64,000 nucleotides of DNA from Eucalyptus grandis (Eukaryota; Streptophyta; Magnoliopsida; Myrtales; Myrtaceae). The notes under the pieces are model-generated. The model had not been told where the DNA came from, did not search any database, and worked only from the letters and a program-made list of their open reading frames with translations. The position numbers and the translations under genes were made by a program. Below are positions 38,031 to 49,090 of this stretch, piece after piece. Position 1 is the first letter of the stretch; every line of letters starts with the position of its first letter. The stretch spans positions 6,572,001-6,636,000 of the forward strand of contig NC_052620.1 of NCBI RefSeq assembly GCF_016545825.1, read 5' to 3'.

Positions 38031-39080
38031 TTATTTAAGAATGATATGACAACTTTATATTTTTATTTGAAATAATATTCATTTCAAGCTCTTATCTAAG
38101 AAAGTGAGGGCATTTAAATTTGAAAAAATAAAGACACTTCTGGTCCTTATTTAGAATTTTCTCTAAAACCAAAACTGAATTCCCACGTATTTCAGTATTT
38201 TCTCTTCAAAACACATATGACACCCTTATGTGTGTTTTGACTCCAAGTCAAACTTTCCAATTTTTTGCATCTACCGGATTAAGCCAGCAAGTCCAATACG
38301 GACTAGGACTTCACATTCAATTTTTCACGCAAGACCCAACTGAATTCCCACGTATTTCAGTGTCCGTATCGAATTTTGCATACCAGTTCAAATTCGAGAG
38401 GTGATTTATTGAAAATGTTACCAGAACCCATGATTTGAATGGATCGGGTCCAACTACAGGTACAATATGAATGCTCCAATTGTATTCGTAAATCTTCTAA
38501 ATTTATTTAAAATTGCTAGCAGAATGATTCTCAATTGTCATTATAACTAGGGATGAAATATTTCTGCTCAAGAGTGATTCCCACATGTAAATTTAGATTG
38601 TTGGCATTCAAATTCGTGCAGAAGTTTAGCATTTGAACTTGATCCACTAGCAAAAAGCTGAAAGTCCTTTCCTCTCTCTCCTCTTTTCATCTCTCTCCTT
38701 TTTTCATTGTCTTCTTCAACCTTCAACCATGGGAGGGTTTGAGCTAGTCTCACCCTCCCCTCCATATGTTTTGATTTTCTTTGAATTTTTTTCTTTCTTT
38801 CTATACTTTTCCTCTTTTTTCTCTCTCGATCTAGATCAGGAAGTTGTGCTATGCTGATCTAGTTCTAAATCGAGAGTTTGAACTCTCCAAATTTAGTTCT
38901 AGACCTAGGAGTTCTTATCTCCTAATTTAGATCTAGAAGTTTAATAATATTTTTGGGGATTCGATACCGTCATACTTTGCATGCGTATAGGTTTTCTGCC
39001 TCCAATTTCAATGATGATCGTAGAAACTTGTCTTGCTAAACTATAAAGATTTGCTCTTTCAAAGGTTAAATATTTGTTTA
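38031..39080. other. Intergenic DNA
   Basis: Contains a repeated phrase 'tgaattcccacgtatttcagt' at about 38178 and 38340 and 'gatctag/ctagatc' palindromic text near 38828-38940. No gene is recognised. Confidence 0.35.
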
Positions 39081-39447
39081 TTCAACCTATTTTGATTGTC
39101 TCTATACGGTGATGGTGTAGAGAAAGCTAAACCTAGGCGTGTATCGACAAATTGCAATGCTATAATTATTGGAGAATGAATTTTTGGCATTTGCTCATCA
39201 CTAATGATGATACAAGAACCTATGATTGGTTGCCAATTATTTTGCTTGATAGATTTTTTTCTCTTGAAATGAGTGTGTGCTTAATCTGCTGGTGCTTTAT
39301 TGATCCTCATTGTTTTCAGGATTTGGCTTTATTTTGTAGTGTTCTGGCTTGTGCATTGCTTCAATTTACTTTACTATGAAAGTCTATGTACTTCTTATGT
39401 ATCCTTTTGAGCCATGAATACAAATTTTTGTCGACAAAAAAAAAAAG
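39081..39447 (+). mobile_element. Possible 3' end of a LINE-like retroposon
   Basis: The stretch ends '...gagccatgaatacaaatttttgtcgac' followed by 11 A (39437-39447), resembling the tails of plant non-LTR retrotransposons. A 75-residue ORF just upstream (39152-39379) is hydrophobic and unassigned. No target duplication was identified. Confidence 0.3.
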
Positions 39448-39551
39448 TGATCTACTAGCTAGTCATACCAATATAGTTTGACAAAAAATAAACAATATAT
39501 AAACCGAACTGTATTGCATAGATGAACTGAACTCTGATTATTGTCTTTTTT

Positions 39552-39868
39552 AGGGAAATTATCCAATCAATCATAAACTTATTGTGTGGATATCAATTTA
39601 ATCATAAATATCCAATTTTCTCAATTTAGTTTAGAACCTTTGCGTAAAATTATAATATAGTTATTCTGGTCAATTTTTGCTAAAAATCATTGACAAGACG
39701 ATGTGTCATGCAGGACAGTTAGTGATAATTGGACCGCCATATCAGCGATTTTTGTGAAAATTGATCAAAAGAGTGCATTGTAATTTCGTCAAAAGATTTA
39801 AGATTAAACTGATAAAATTAAAAAGTTTATAAATGAATTTACATGCATACAACAGTTATTCAATAGTT
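39552..39868. mobile_element. Short TIR element without GC core (arm-arm type)
   Basis: The left arm reads 'aatcataaacttattgtgtggatatc' and the right arm ends 'aaaagtttataaatgaatttaca'. They pair as an imperfect inverted repeat of about 100 bp. Between them sit 'aaaaatcattgacaagacgatgtgtcatg' type motifs seen in the other copies. This is the compact form of the repeat at 46.9, 56.5 and 62.5 kb. Confidence 0.55.
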
Positions 39869-39869
39869 A

Positions 39870-40835
39870 TTAAATTGAAAAATTGATTGTGACTCTCCAC
39901 CAGTCACTAAATGAAATGCCCCTAGTGTCCAAAAGAATCGTGTCAATCCCATGCTTGGATTCCAATGATATCAGCTCATGTTGGTATGTATCCATGAGAA
40001 GCTCGCCGCTTCTCACGAGGCCATGAAATCTCGACGCTCCTTCATTGAGATCTAAGGTGTGCAACTTAGTCCAAGACTCGGGCACGCCATATTACCTCAT
40101 AACTCAAACATAACACATATCGTTGAATTGACCTCTCGAGTCCACATGATTAATCAACAGCACCTATGAGCTATTCAAAATTGTCAGATAGGCATGATGG
40201 TACGTGACTCTAACAAGATACTCTTTGACAGCACTATCTCGTTGAAGACCTCATTCGCTACCTCGAATGTCATTATTGATCCATAACAACAAAAACGGTC
40301 TTCATCGGCAACGATCAATATCCAATGCAAATTTCCAGTGAAAGAGACTGTCAAAGAGGTTGCTCAGCTCACACCCATTTTCAACTGCGACCGGCCGCCG
40401 CGTATTTGTAATCAGGCTATAAACTTCAACTTCACATTCTAATCCGCCCTAGTATCCCTCATATTCATCATGAAAATAAGTAATCCTAACCACCTTATAG
40501 TCATTAATTCTGTCACCATACCCAAATCCTAAAATCATTCGAGCGTCGACAAAATCTGGACGCGAACTTTGAACTACCTCGTGCTTTCTAATGAATACAT
40601 TCCATAAAAATATTGTTTGACTGCCATATTTGGTATTAGCCTTAGTAGTACAAATCAATCCATCCCATGAACCCACCGCACTATGATTGCCTATAGGGCT
40701 AATGAATGGAACTTTGATTTCTGGCTAGAAGCCACAGTAAGAGACTTATTTGGATACAAAGAACTCATCTGATCACAAGAAAAGTACCAATCCAAGAGAC
40801 TAACGTACCAATTCGTGCCACTAAGAATAGAGTGC
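39870..40835 (-). pseudogene. F-box/FBA gene, C-terminal part (broken)
   Basis: Minus-strand pieces in order match the F-box-associated interaction domain: NWYVSLLDWYFS; GSWDGLICTTKANTKYG with FLWNVFIRKHEVV; FGYGDRINDYKVVRI; VEVYSLITNTRR; FEVANEVFNEIVL; and YGVPESWTKLHTLDLNEG. Several stops and frameshifts separate them. The missing N-terminal F-box lies at 44820-44706, with a Copia element in between. F-box proteins of this type are substrate receptors of SCF ubiquitin ligases; this copy cannot encode one. Confidence 0.75.
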
Positions 40836-41093
40836 TTATATCCAGATAATACACACTGTTTGTTGTAATGGCCAATGTAAAGAAACGATAACAGCTATAT
40901 AATATTCTTCTTTTTATGTAAACTTACAACTCATCTGATCAAGAAAATCAATCCAAGAGACTGTTGCCACTAAGAAAATTATATCCAGATAATACACACT
41001 GTTTGTTGTAATCAGAACATCAATGTAAAGAAGACGATAACAGCTATATAATATTATTCTTTTTATGTAAACTCACAACTCTTGGAAAAGAAA
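40762..41093. repeat. 166-bp direct tandem duplication across the F-box/LTR junction
   Basis: Text starting 'aactcatctgatca' in F-box sequence and running through 'caatccaagagact', 'gccactaag' and the LTR start 'tatatccagataatacacac' appears at 40762 and again at 40928. The repeat therefore contains both host and LTR sequence and arose after the insertion. Confidence 0.7.
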
Positions 41094-41698
41094 AAATAAG
41101 ATATAACATAAAAATGGAGGTGGGGTACGGATATCCAAATCTCCTTAAGGCGATTAGTTCCTGCCAAAGATGCTCCGCAATTCACGAACTATGCCTCCCA
41201 AGATATAACACCTCGAACTTGTTTGGATTAGTACTATGCAAACATGACTCAGTCAAACCGTTCAATTGAACCAGCACACTCAGAAAAATCAGAAGAGTAG
41301 AAAAGTATATCAAAGCCTTTGTGGAATCCAGTCGGAAAAACCAAAACCAAAAACCAACACTTTTTTGAATCTCTATGCTCATATCTATTTATAGAACTTT
41401 TTAGTTCATGTACATAAGAGATACATGAATTAAATAGACGCATGTATCCACGAGATTCATGAATAAATAGATACGTGAATCCAAGAGATTCATGAATCCA
41501 AAAACACGTGAATTCAAGATATTCATGAACTCAATAAATACATGAACTAAAAGATATATGAATCTAGGGAATTCATGAATTCAATAGATATGTGAACATA
41601 AAAGTTGAGGAAATTCATGAATCCAAAAAGATACGTGAATAGAAAAAATGTATCTTAATTTATTGGTTTTCGTTGATCCATTAACCATAATTACAACA
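40962..41698 (-). repeat. 3' LTR of the Copia element
   Basis: Left-hand LTR in window orientation. It contains a series of 'gatacatgaat/gattcatgaa' direct repeats (about 41400-41630), which also occur in the other LTR. Its outer end is disturbed by the 166-bp tandem duplication. Confidence 0.8.
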
Positions 41699-43966
41699 AT
41701 CCCCCACATTAATGGATCAACAAAACATTTTTTACTCGAAGGAATCTGAGCATGCCTGTTGAAATACACCGCATCAAGATAGGTAGCTTTCACTTTGAAC
41801 ATTCTTTAGTGAAAGCCTATCGGACTTGCTTAACTAGTAGATGGACTAAGTCTTGAATCGCTAGTTGTTTGTATAAGCTTAGACAATAAACCTCACACGG
41901 AGTATTTCCAATTCAAGATTGGTTCTCGGTTGTGTTCGTTCTTTTGGCCTTGAACCTCTCGAGATTCATGCATGCTTTAGAAAATCTAGCCTTTAAAGAT
42001 TTTCATAGAGTTGGCCAGCTCCACGCATATAGGTGCATTTCTATTAAAGATATCCTATCATATCTTACTTGGATGTTATATTCCAAGTTATAGAAATCAT
42101 TAAACGCATAGCGTACCCTTAATAACGTTGTAGGAAAGCACTGTTGCATCATAGGAATGGGAGACAATGCTTACACTAGAATTTCCAAAATTTGCATTGT
42201 CCTATTGAACCTAGACCGTGGGATCTCCAATCGCATAGGTTAGGTTTCCACCCTGGAATCTCTTTATTGGGTTAAGGCTTTTAAACCCATTTCCCTCGAT
42301 GCACAGTTTATTTGCTCTTTTGACAAACCTTTTGTCAGCGGATTCGCAATATTTTCTTTTAACTTTACAAAGTCTAAAGAAATGATTCAATTTGAGAGCA
42401 ACTGCCTTACGGTATTATGTCTACGACGAATGTGTCTAGACTTACTGTTATAAATCACATTATACACCCCCACACTTTAAGAAAATTGTAGGATGATAAC
42501 TTTTCATTCCATAACTCGTATGGAGTTTTACCTAGCCTTTTGTGGGGTATTTTATTAAGAATAAAATTTGCAGTTAAAACCGCCTCCCTTCACAAGTTCT
42601 GAGGTAAACCTGAACTCAAAAGCATGACGTTAGCCATCTCCTTTAATGTTTTGTTCAATCATTTAGCAACTCTATTTTGTTGTGGAGTATAAGGTGTGGT
42701 CGTTTGGAGAATTATTCCAAAACTAGCACAAAACTCTTTGAAATTGATTGAACTGTATTCTCCTTCTCTTTTAGACCTAGCACTTTGATTCGTTTATCAA
42801 GTTGGTTTTTCAATTTTATTTTTATACTTGACAAACATGCCCATAGTCTCATCTTTGCTAGTTAGTAAATAAACATAGCAAAATCTAATACAATCATCCA
42901 CAAATGTGATGAAATACTTCTTTCCACCTCTACTTTCTACAAACTTTAAATTACATAGATCACTATGGATTAATTGTAGAGGTTCACTTGTTCTTTCAAT
43001 GGATTTGAAAGGTTTCTTGACAAACTTGGTCTCAACACAAAGTCTTACACTTGTAACGGGCATCCAACCCCAAGTTTGCTATTCTCTTCATTATACCATA
43101 GTTTATATGTCCTAATCTACCATGCCATAGATAAGGAGACACAACAATGTAAACTGAAGACTTTTCTTTATTAATAGTCTTTGGGTACACATACTTTGAG
43201 TTTACATCAATGACAGCCACATTGGCCTTAAATAGGTGATTACACAAGTACCATTTCCCCACATACATCCCTCATTTCGATAGTACAAATTTGTCGGATT
43301 CAAATACAACTTTGAAACCCTTATTGACAAGTATGGGGCCAAAAATTAGATTTTTTTTCGAATCTCTGGTACATACAGCACATTCAACAAGGCGACCTTG
43401 CCAAATGTAACCTTTAGGATCACATTTCCTCTTCCGGCAATCTTTGCAGATGTAGAGTTAGCCATATAAATCTTCTCATCTTCTTCAGCCTTCTCATAAG
43501 ATGAGAACATGTGTTTATCTACACAGATGTGATTCGTGGCACCTATATCTAGCCACCAGCCATTAGTGTTCGACACTAGAGATGCTTTGGACATCACCAC
43601 AGTAGACAATCTCTCATTAGCTGTAACTAGAGGTGTTGCAATCACAGTAGGCAAGGTTCGTTGAACCGTCCCTCCAGAAACAAAGCCAAAAGCCATTTGG
43701 CCTATACTGTTATGAAAAATAGTCCCGGGCATACCAGTCGTATGACTTATACCGGCACCACCAAAATTGATGTTAGCCCAAGGGCCCGTAGCATTGGCTG
43801 CTACAAATTTAGACCCTAAGGGTTGAACATCTTCCATAGCAATGGTTGAATCACCATAAGAACGTCTCCTGAAACATTTGGGACATTAAAAAGGCACTTG
43901 ATTGTTTTTAGCCATCTCAATAATCTGACAAGAACAACAAACAGTGAATGATAATTGCCTTAAGAT
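41699..43966 (-). pseudogene. Copia gag-pol remnant
   Basis: In coding order on the minus strand: a Cys/Arg-rich trace near 43890, a protease region (43837-43346), a GAG-pre-integrase plus integrase start (43268-42797), the later integrase (about 42790-42480, with TPYTPQQN and TPYELWN), and directly afterwards the RNase H tail (about 42450-42270). Joining integrase to the RNase H tail without the reverse transcriptase implies one large internal deletion. In-frame stops are present. Confidence 0.8.
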
Positions 43967-44705
43967 TGTTAGAAATTATATCCAAAGAATACACAATGTT
44001 TGTTGTAATCAGAACATCAATGTAAAGAAGATGATAACAGCTATATAATATTCTTCTTTTTATGTAAACTTACAACTCTTTGAGAAGAAGAAAATAAGAT
44101 ATAACATAAAAATGGAGGTGAGGTATGGATATCCGAATCTCCTTAAGGCAATTAGTTCCTGCCAAAGGCGCTCCACAGTTCACGAACTATGCCTCCCAAG
44201 ATACAACACCTCGAACCTATTTGGATTAGCTCTATGCAAACAGGACTTAGTCGAACCGTTCAATTGAATCAGCATACTCAGAAAAATCAAAGGAGTAAAA
44301 GTATATCAAAGCTTTTATGGAATCGAGTCGGAAAAACCAAAATCAAAACCAACACTTTTTTGAAGCTCTATGCTCATATCTATTTATAGAGTTTTTAGTT
44401 CATGTATAGAAGAGATACATGAATTAAATAGACGCATGTATCCACGAGATTCATGAATAAAGAGATACACGAATCCAAGAGATTCATGAGTCCAAAAACA
44501 CGTGAATTCAAGAGATTCATGAACTAAATAAATACATGAACTAAAAGATACATGAATCTAGGGAATTCATGAATTCAATAGATACGTGAACATAAAAGTT
44601 GAGGAAATTCATGAATCCAAAAGAGATACGTGAATAGAAAAAACGTATCTTAATTTATTGGTTTTCGTTGATCCATTAACCATAATTATAACCATAATTA
44701 CAACA
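43967..44705 (-). repeat. 5' LTR of the Copia element
   Basis: Right-hand LTR in window orientation, about 739 bp, with the same internal 'tacatgaat' repeats. The sequence just inside is not an obvious tRNA primer-binding site, in line with loss of the adjoining gag leader. Confidence 0.8.
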
Positions 44706-44820
44706 TAATCATGCACCATCATGATTTGGACACGCATTTGAATCTCATAAGAGGCTTCACTAGCAACCACTTGAGAATTTGGAGGATTATATCATGAGGG
44801 AGGTTCTTGTTCAGCCTCAT
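44706..44820 (-). pseudogene. F-box gene, N-terminal F-box part
   Basis: ATG at 44820 opens a frame with NLPHDIILQILKWL, VKPLMRF and CVSKS, a clear F-box, followed by a one-base slip and the Copia LTR. The continuation of the gene is found beyond the element at 40835-39870. Together they form one F-box/FBA gene in minus orientation. Confidence 0.75.
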
Positions 44821-44945
44821 TGTCAATGAAGCAAGGCCAATTGAGGCAAAAACCCAAGGTTGGTTCTAATTAAATTTAGAGTAATTTTGTGAGATCTGAA
44901 TATTACGGTGTTAGGGAAGAGGATGAAAAGTTGCTCATTGTACTT

Positions 44946-45741
44946 AGGCCTCGTTTAATTTATCCAAAGTCCCTTGGGGAAAATATTTGCGTTTGGGAGT
45001 CATTTTTGAAAGCTCATTGGGCAAATATCAGCATTCCCAATGTTGAAAGCCCAATGCAAGTCTTGAGGTGCTTTGAGCATTCGGTATTTCCAAAATGCAA
45101 GTTCCACTGTTCATGTATTATTATTGTTCATCTTCTTCCCCATTCGTTTTTGTCTTTCCCGCCTGAGAGTTACGCTTCTCCGGCAACCGCCACCGCCGCC
45201 GCCGCCTCCGCCGTCAACACCTTCCTCTTCTGTGGCAGATCCATCCCCTTTGATGAGTGCGAGCAGCACCGCATCGACTCCTTGCTTTTGCGTTTTGACT
45301 CCTTCGACTCATGCGAACTAGGCCTCAGGCCGCCAAATCTGGCCTTGACCACCCCCCTCGACCAACCTGACGGCCCTCCCACCCTGCCGCTCTAGGATGC
45401 CCCTGACTTTGAGTTCTCCGCCGGCCCCATTGCCGCCTTCGCCTCCACCGTCGACACCTTCCTCTTCTGCGGCAAATCCATCCCCTTCGACGAGCACAAG
45501 TAGCACCGCATTGACTCCCTGCTTCTGTGCTCCAACTCCTTTGGCTCGCGCGAACCAGGCCTCAATCCGCCAAATTTAACTTTCAAATTAAAAAAGAAGA
45601 AGAAGCAAAAGCCCATTACAAATGTGAGTTTTGCTAAACGATATTTATGCTGAGTAACTTTTTAATGTTACAATTTATCAAACGGTGTAACATTTCGAAA
45701 AACCTCAATAGCATTTCCTCAAAGCCAAACCAAACGGGCCC
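44946..45741. mobile_element. Harbinger-like element carrying a duplicated captured gene fragment
   Basis: Terminal inverted repeats GGCCTCGTTT (left) and GGGCCCGTTT (right, reverse complement) are flanked on both sides by TTA, the PIF/Harbinger target duplication. The AT-rich outer arms enclose two GC-rich units, about 45161-45345 and 45400-45585. Each encodes, on the plus strand, a variant of 'A..VxTFLFCGxSIPFDE…HRIDSLL'. The codon-like third-position pattern and conserved protein text between units suggest a fragment of a host gene. The second unit has a stop after FDEHK. The original gene is not recognised with certainty; plant proteins with a 'DFEF…FxGxxxP' opening are candidates. Confidence 0.6.
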
Positions 45742-46469
45742 TTAGCCTTCGTGTTGTCCATCAAGTCCAATTTTGTATTACTAGATTTCCAATGTAGTGG
45801 TCTTAAGATGGAAAGAAATCTTAATGTCATAAGAGAACATAGTATTTTTTTTTTTTCCATTCCAAAAAATATAGTGATGTTAGAATTACCGTGAAATCAA
45901 ACCTATTCATTCCCTTTCCATATCGTGGGTATCTGAGGCCCACTCAAATGCCAATTTTTGATTGATCACACCAGTGATTCGCATCGTCTTCAATTGTGAG
46001 TGCCAGTCTTCAACAGTGAGTGCTACGACGGCGATCTAAATTGGCCCAGTGGCCCCCAACGGAAATGAGTGCAAATGGACCCCTATTGTCGACAACCGCC
46101 ATGTTATTAACTTTAATTTGTGGTATTAATATGAAATTCTGCCATTCGGATTGATTCAGTTCCCCAGATTGGCAATGAAATCGCTAGAGTTCTCGATAGG
46201 ACTCATTGGGTAATTCTCGAAATTCTTTTTTTGGCTGTTGTTTTGAATAATTATCAGAAGAAGATAAGCACAAACTACAACCACAGGGAGAGGCCTTAAC
46301 TATACACAAATCGTGATCATTGAGTAAGCCTTTGGGTCGGGCCTGGAAATTGGATCTAATCTGCTGTCCAAGTGCTCTGATCCGGGTCGGGCTTTGTTTA
46401 TAACTCAATGCCCTTTATCAAGTATCCGGCCTAAGCGTCCCATTAGGGCTCCATGCCCAAGATCCATTC

Positions 46470-46509
<40 letters not shown>

Positions 46510-46919
46510 TTGGGGATCAAAACCGACAAATGGGTATCATGAGGACACTATTTCTTGGCTTGAATGTGAAATTGTCACTCTGTCAAACAATTTCATGATC
46601 AATTTCATGTCAATGTGAACAGCTATATGTGTTTGACTCATGATGCTAAACTTACATCAATGCATTGGGCCTCCATCTGATAAGCTGTCGGCTGTTGGAC
46701 AACATCGATCGACATAGAAGTCAACAAATTGATGAATCTCAACTGTTGAACACACCAACCAAAAAAAAAAAAAAAAAAAACTGTTGGACACCAATAGCAT
46801 ATGCGTGTATGCTGTACCTTAAAAAAAAAATTCTGTGAATTTTTGCCATTATCTGCTCATATCCATATCTATCATAAGTAGTTATAAGATGAGCATGTCA
46901 TATGGGGAAAATTTTCCAA
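45742..46919. other. Intergenic DNA
   Basis: Contains poly-T at 45846-45857, a (TTA)n microsatellite at 46471-46509 and poly-A at 46760-46780. No gene is recognised. Confidence 0.4.
46471..46509. repeat. (ATT)13 microsatellite
   Basis: Thirteen uninterrupted att units in intergenic sequence. Confidence 0.9.
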
Positions 46920-47405
46920 TTAGCTATGGATCTATTGTACATACATCAATTCATTCATAAACTTTCCAACTCCGCCAATTGTGTCCTAAACTTTTGAGCA
47001 AAAATCTAATGTAGTCATTATGATCAATTTCTGTTGGAAATCGCTAACATGACATCCATAAGTGGCATACCACCACATTACTTTAAGACTCCCCGTCACA
47101 CTTAATTAGGTCATTTCTACTCAGTACTAAGTGTGAAAATTTAATTGGGAAGGCAAATGGGGCATGGAATGATTCGCACTCAAGACTTCTAGTTCTGATA
47201 TCATGTGAGATTTTGTGAGACTACTACTAACTATTTTAAAAGTTTAAGCTATTAGATAAATAAGTTGTTTAATATTTAATTACTCTAACAATATATGGAA
47301 TTTTGCTCAAGGGTCTAGAACTCAAATTGACGAAATTGGAAACTTTATGGTTGAATTTACATCTATATAATAAATTTAAGATTGATTAAATAATTTATCC
47401 ATATC
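46915..47405. mobile_element. TIR element copy with internal insertion
   Basis: The left arm (46915-47095) has 'ttcattcataaactttccaactccgcc' and 'aaatcgctaacatgacatcc'. The right arm (47285-47405) has 'aaactttatggttgaatttaca'. Arms pair as inverted repeats like those of the 39.55-kb copy. About 190 bp of unrelated sequence lies between them. Confidence 0.45.
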
Positions 47406-48153
47406 ACGTGGGTTGAAATGAATGTCAATCATCGAATCAATTGAGATTCGCATGCTTTGGTCAAGTTCATCCGAAGCTTCGCTCCTCCTTCCTATCAATA
47501 ATTGATGCCAGGAAAATCGAAAAGCAAAGGAGGACTTTTGGAGATGGATGGTCAAAGATAAATGTCATCACATGAGACATTTCCTTGCACCTTCTCTCTC
47601 GCTTTTCATACCCCATCTGTACCCCATCTCTCAACCATGTCTTTGTCCCCCTCGTGTCAAAATCGCACCAAGACGGCCGAGTCAGCAATCTTGGTTGTCC
47701 TATTTTCTTCATCTTTCCCCTTGTTGAGAGAGAAATTTGTGCAATTAATCTCATTTCACACCTCAATTTTGAATTTTATAATCGGACGGGTTTTCTTTTT
47801 TAAACTCAATTTCAATTGAATTCATGTATATCTCGTCAATATATATACGTATACGTCATCCTATTTATTATAAAATAGCTTAAGATGTAATTTTACTTAA
47901 TGGAATAAGGAGTTCTATTTATTGTAATATATTAAAACATCTCGATTTGATTCTCTTAAAGGGCAAATTACTCCTAATAAAATCTAAAGAATGACAATGA
48001 TGAGTTAATCTTGAATTTGACTAGTCGCTTCTCTCCTTATTCTTGTTTCCCACAAATGATGATTATCAAAATAGTTTTTTTTCTTGGAGGCATTGGAATT
48101 TCTGGTCAAAGTCAACAGGAGGTCTTTGAGTCGTCGGTCTTGCTTTCCGTAGT
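47406..48153. other. Intergenic DNA
   Basis: AT-rich with a pyrimidine-rich stretch at 47580-47740. No gene or repeat is recognised. Confidence 0.35.
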
Positions 48154-48468
48154 TAATGGGTCAATACGCACAAGGACATGCGGCAGGTGAATGATGTGCT
48201 CTGCCATCCGTAGAATCTAGACAAGTTCTTTTTCCGTAGGTGAACTCGAAGAAACGTACGTGCTTTCTCAGGGTAGGTCATGATTTTTCACTGACTATAT
48301 GTTCCTTACAAATAATCCCAGAAAATGAAAAATTTAGGGTTTTCATCTTGCCCAACACACCAGCAAAAGATTACCTGTATAAACAGTTTCCAAATTTGAT
48401 ATACATGCAGGTAAATTAAACATAAATAGAGATATAGAAATTGAATGTTGGAAACATGTCTTTCCTTG
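48154..48468 (+). repeat. Dispersed repeat, copy A (pair with 63320-63633)
   Basis: Shares ordered blocks with copy B: 'atgggtcaata(c/a)gcac', 'ccatccgtagaatcta', 'gtaggtc', 'ttagggtttt/tatcttgccca', 'aatagagat' and 'tgttggaaacatg'. Same orientation, about 15.2 kb apart. No coding content is apparent. Confidence 0.6.
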
Positions 48469-48599
48469 TGTGTGTAGGCACTTGAAGGGGAGGATGCATT
48501 TGTTTCCCTATGCAAATTGATATGATATGCCTTGTGACGATTTATTAATATAGTTCATTATGCTAATTATAATTAAAAATCGTTATCATGAACGTTGAT

Positions 48600-49090
48600 C
48601 AATATATGTAGAATGGCCGATGCTAACATTAACAATTTATTACATTTAAAAAAAATTGGAATTTTTTGTTAGTTTATTTTGTTTTTTCTTTCTTTTTTTC
48701 CCAATTGTGGACCAACTAGTCCAGGCGAGGTCCTCCTTGCCCTCGCCCTGATCGAGGAGAAGGCCGCAAGCCCCTCGTTTGTGGTTCATGAGCGTGTCAT
48801 GGCCCTTGTTCATGGCTAGCTAGGGCCTTGCCGTGCTTGCCTAGGCAAGACAATTGTGGTTGATTTAGTTATAAAAAAAAATAAAAATAATAATATTTAG
48901 AGAAAATCAAAATATGTCCGTATTAGTGCCGGTTGTATTATATAGAACGGTAGTCATTCATGTTAGCGATTTCATGTTAGAATTAGATAGAAGGACTACA
49001 TTATAAATCGTCAAAATGTTTAGGATTTTAATTAATACGGTAGAAATGTTTACAACTTAATTGACATAAACATAATAAATTCAAAATAAT
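48600..49090. mobile_element. GC-core element copy
   Basis: A T-rich border, then a GC core (48715-48850: 'gaggtcctccttgccctcgccc', 'gtcatggcccttg'), an A-rich border, then a right arm with 'gttagcgatttcatgtta' and 'acaacttaattgacataaa'. Same order as the copies at 56.5 and 62.5 kb, but the left terminal arm is missing or unrecognisable. Confidence 0.45.

Larger units (their letters stand above)
40962..44705 (-). mobile_element. Ty1/Copia LTR retrotransposon, internally deleted
   Basis: Two direct repeats of about 740 bp (40962-41698 and 43967-44705) both begin TGTT and end ACAACA on the plus strand and differ at scattered positions. A polypurine tract (minus 'atgtggggga') adjoins the left LTR. 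The 2.27-kb interior, read on the minus strand, holds a protease-like segment (WWLDIGATNHIC), GAG-pre-integrase (LWHGRLGHINYG), integrase core and a terminal RNase H tail (RHIRRRHNTVRQLL). Almost all gag and the whole reverse transcriptase are missing, and stops occur, so it cannot move by itself. Genuine 5-bp target duplications are not visible, probably because the left junction was rearranged. Confidence 0.85.

Noticed and set aside
46471..46509. CRISPR-like or structured array
   Set aside because: It is a simple trinucleotide repeat; no spaced repeats of CRISPR type occur in the window, which is plant nuclear DNA.
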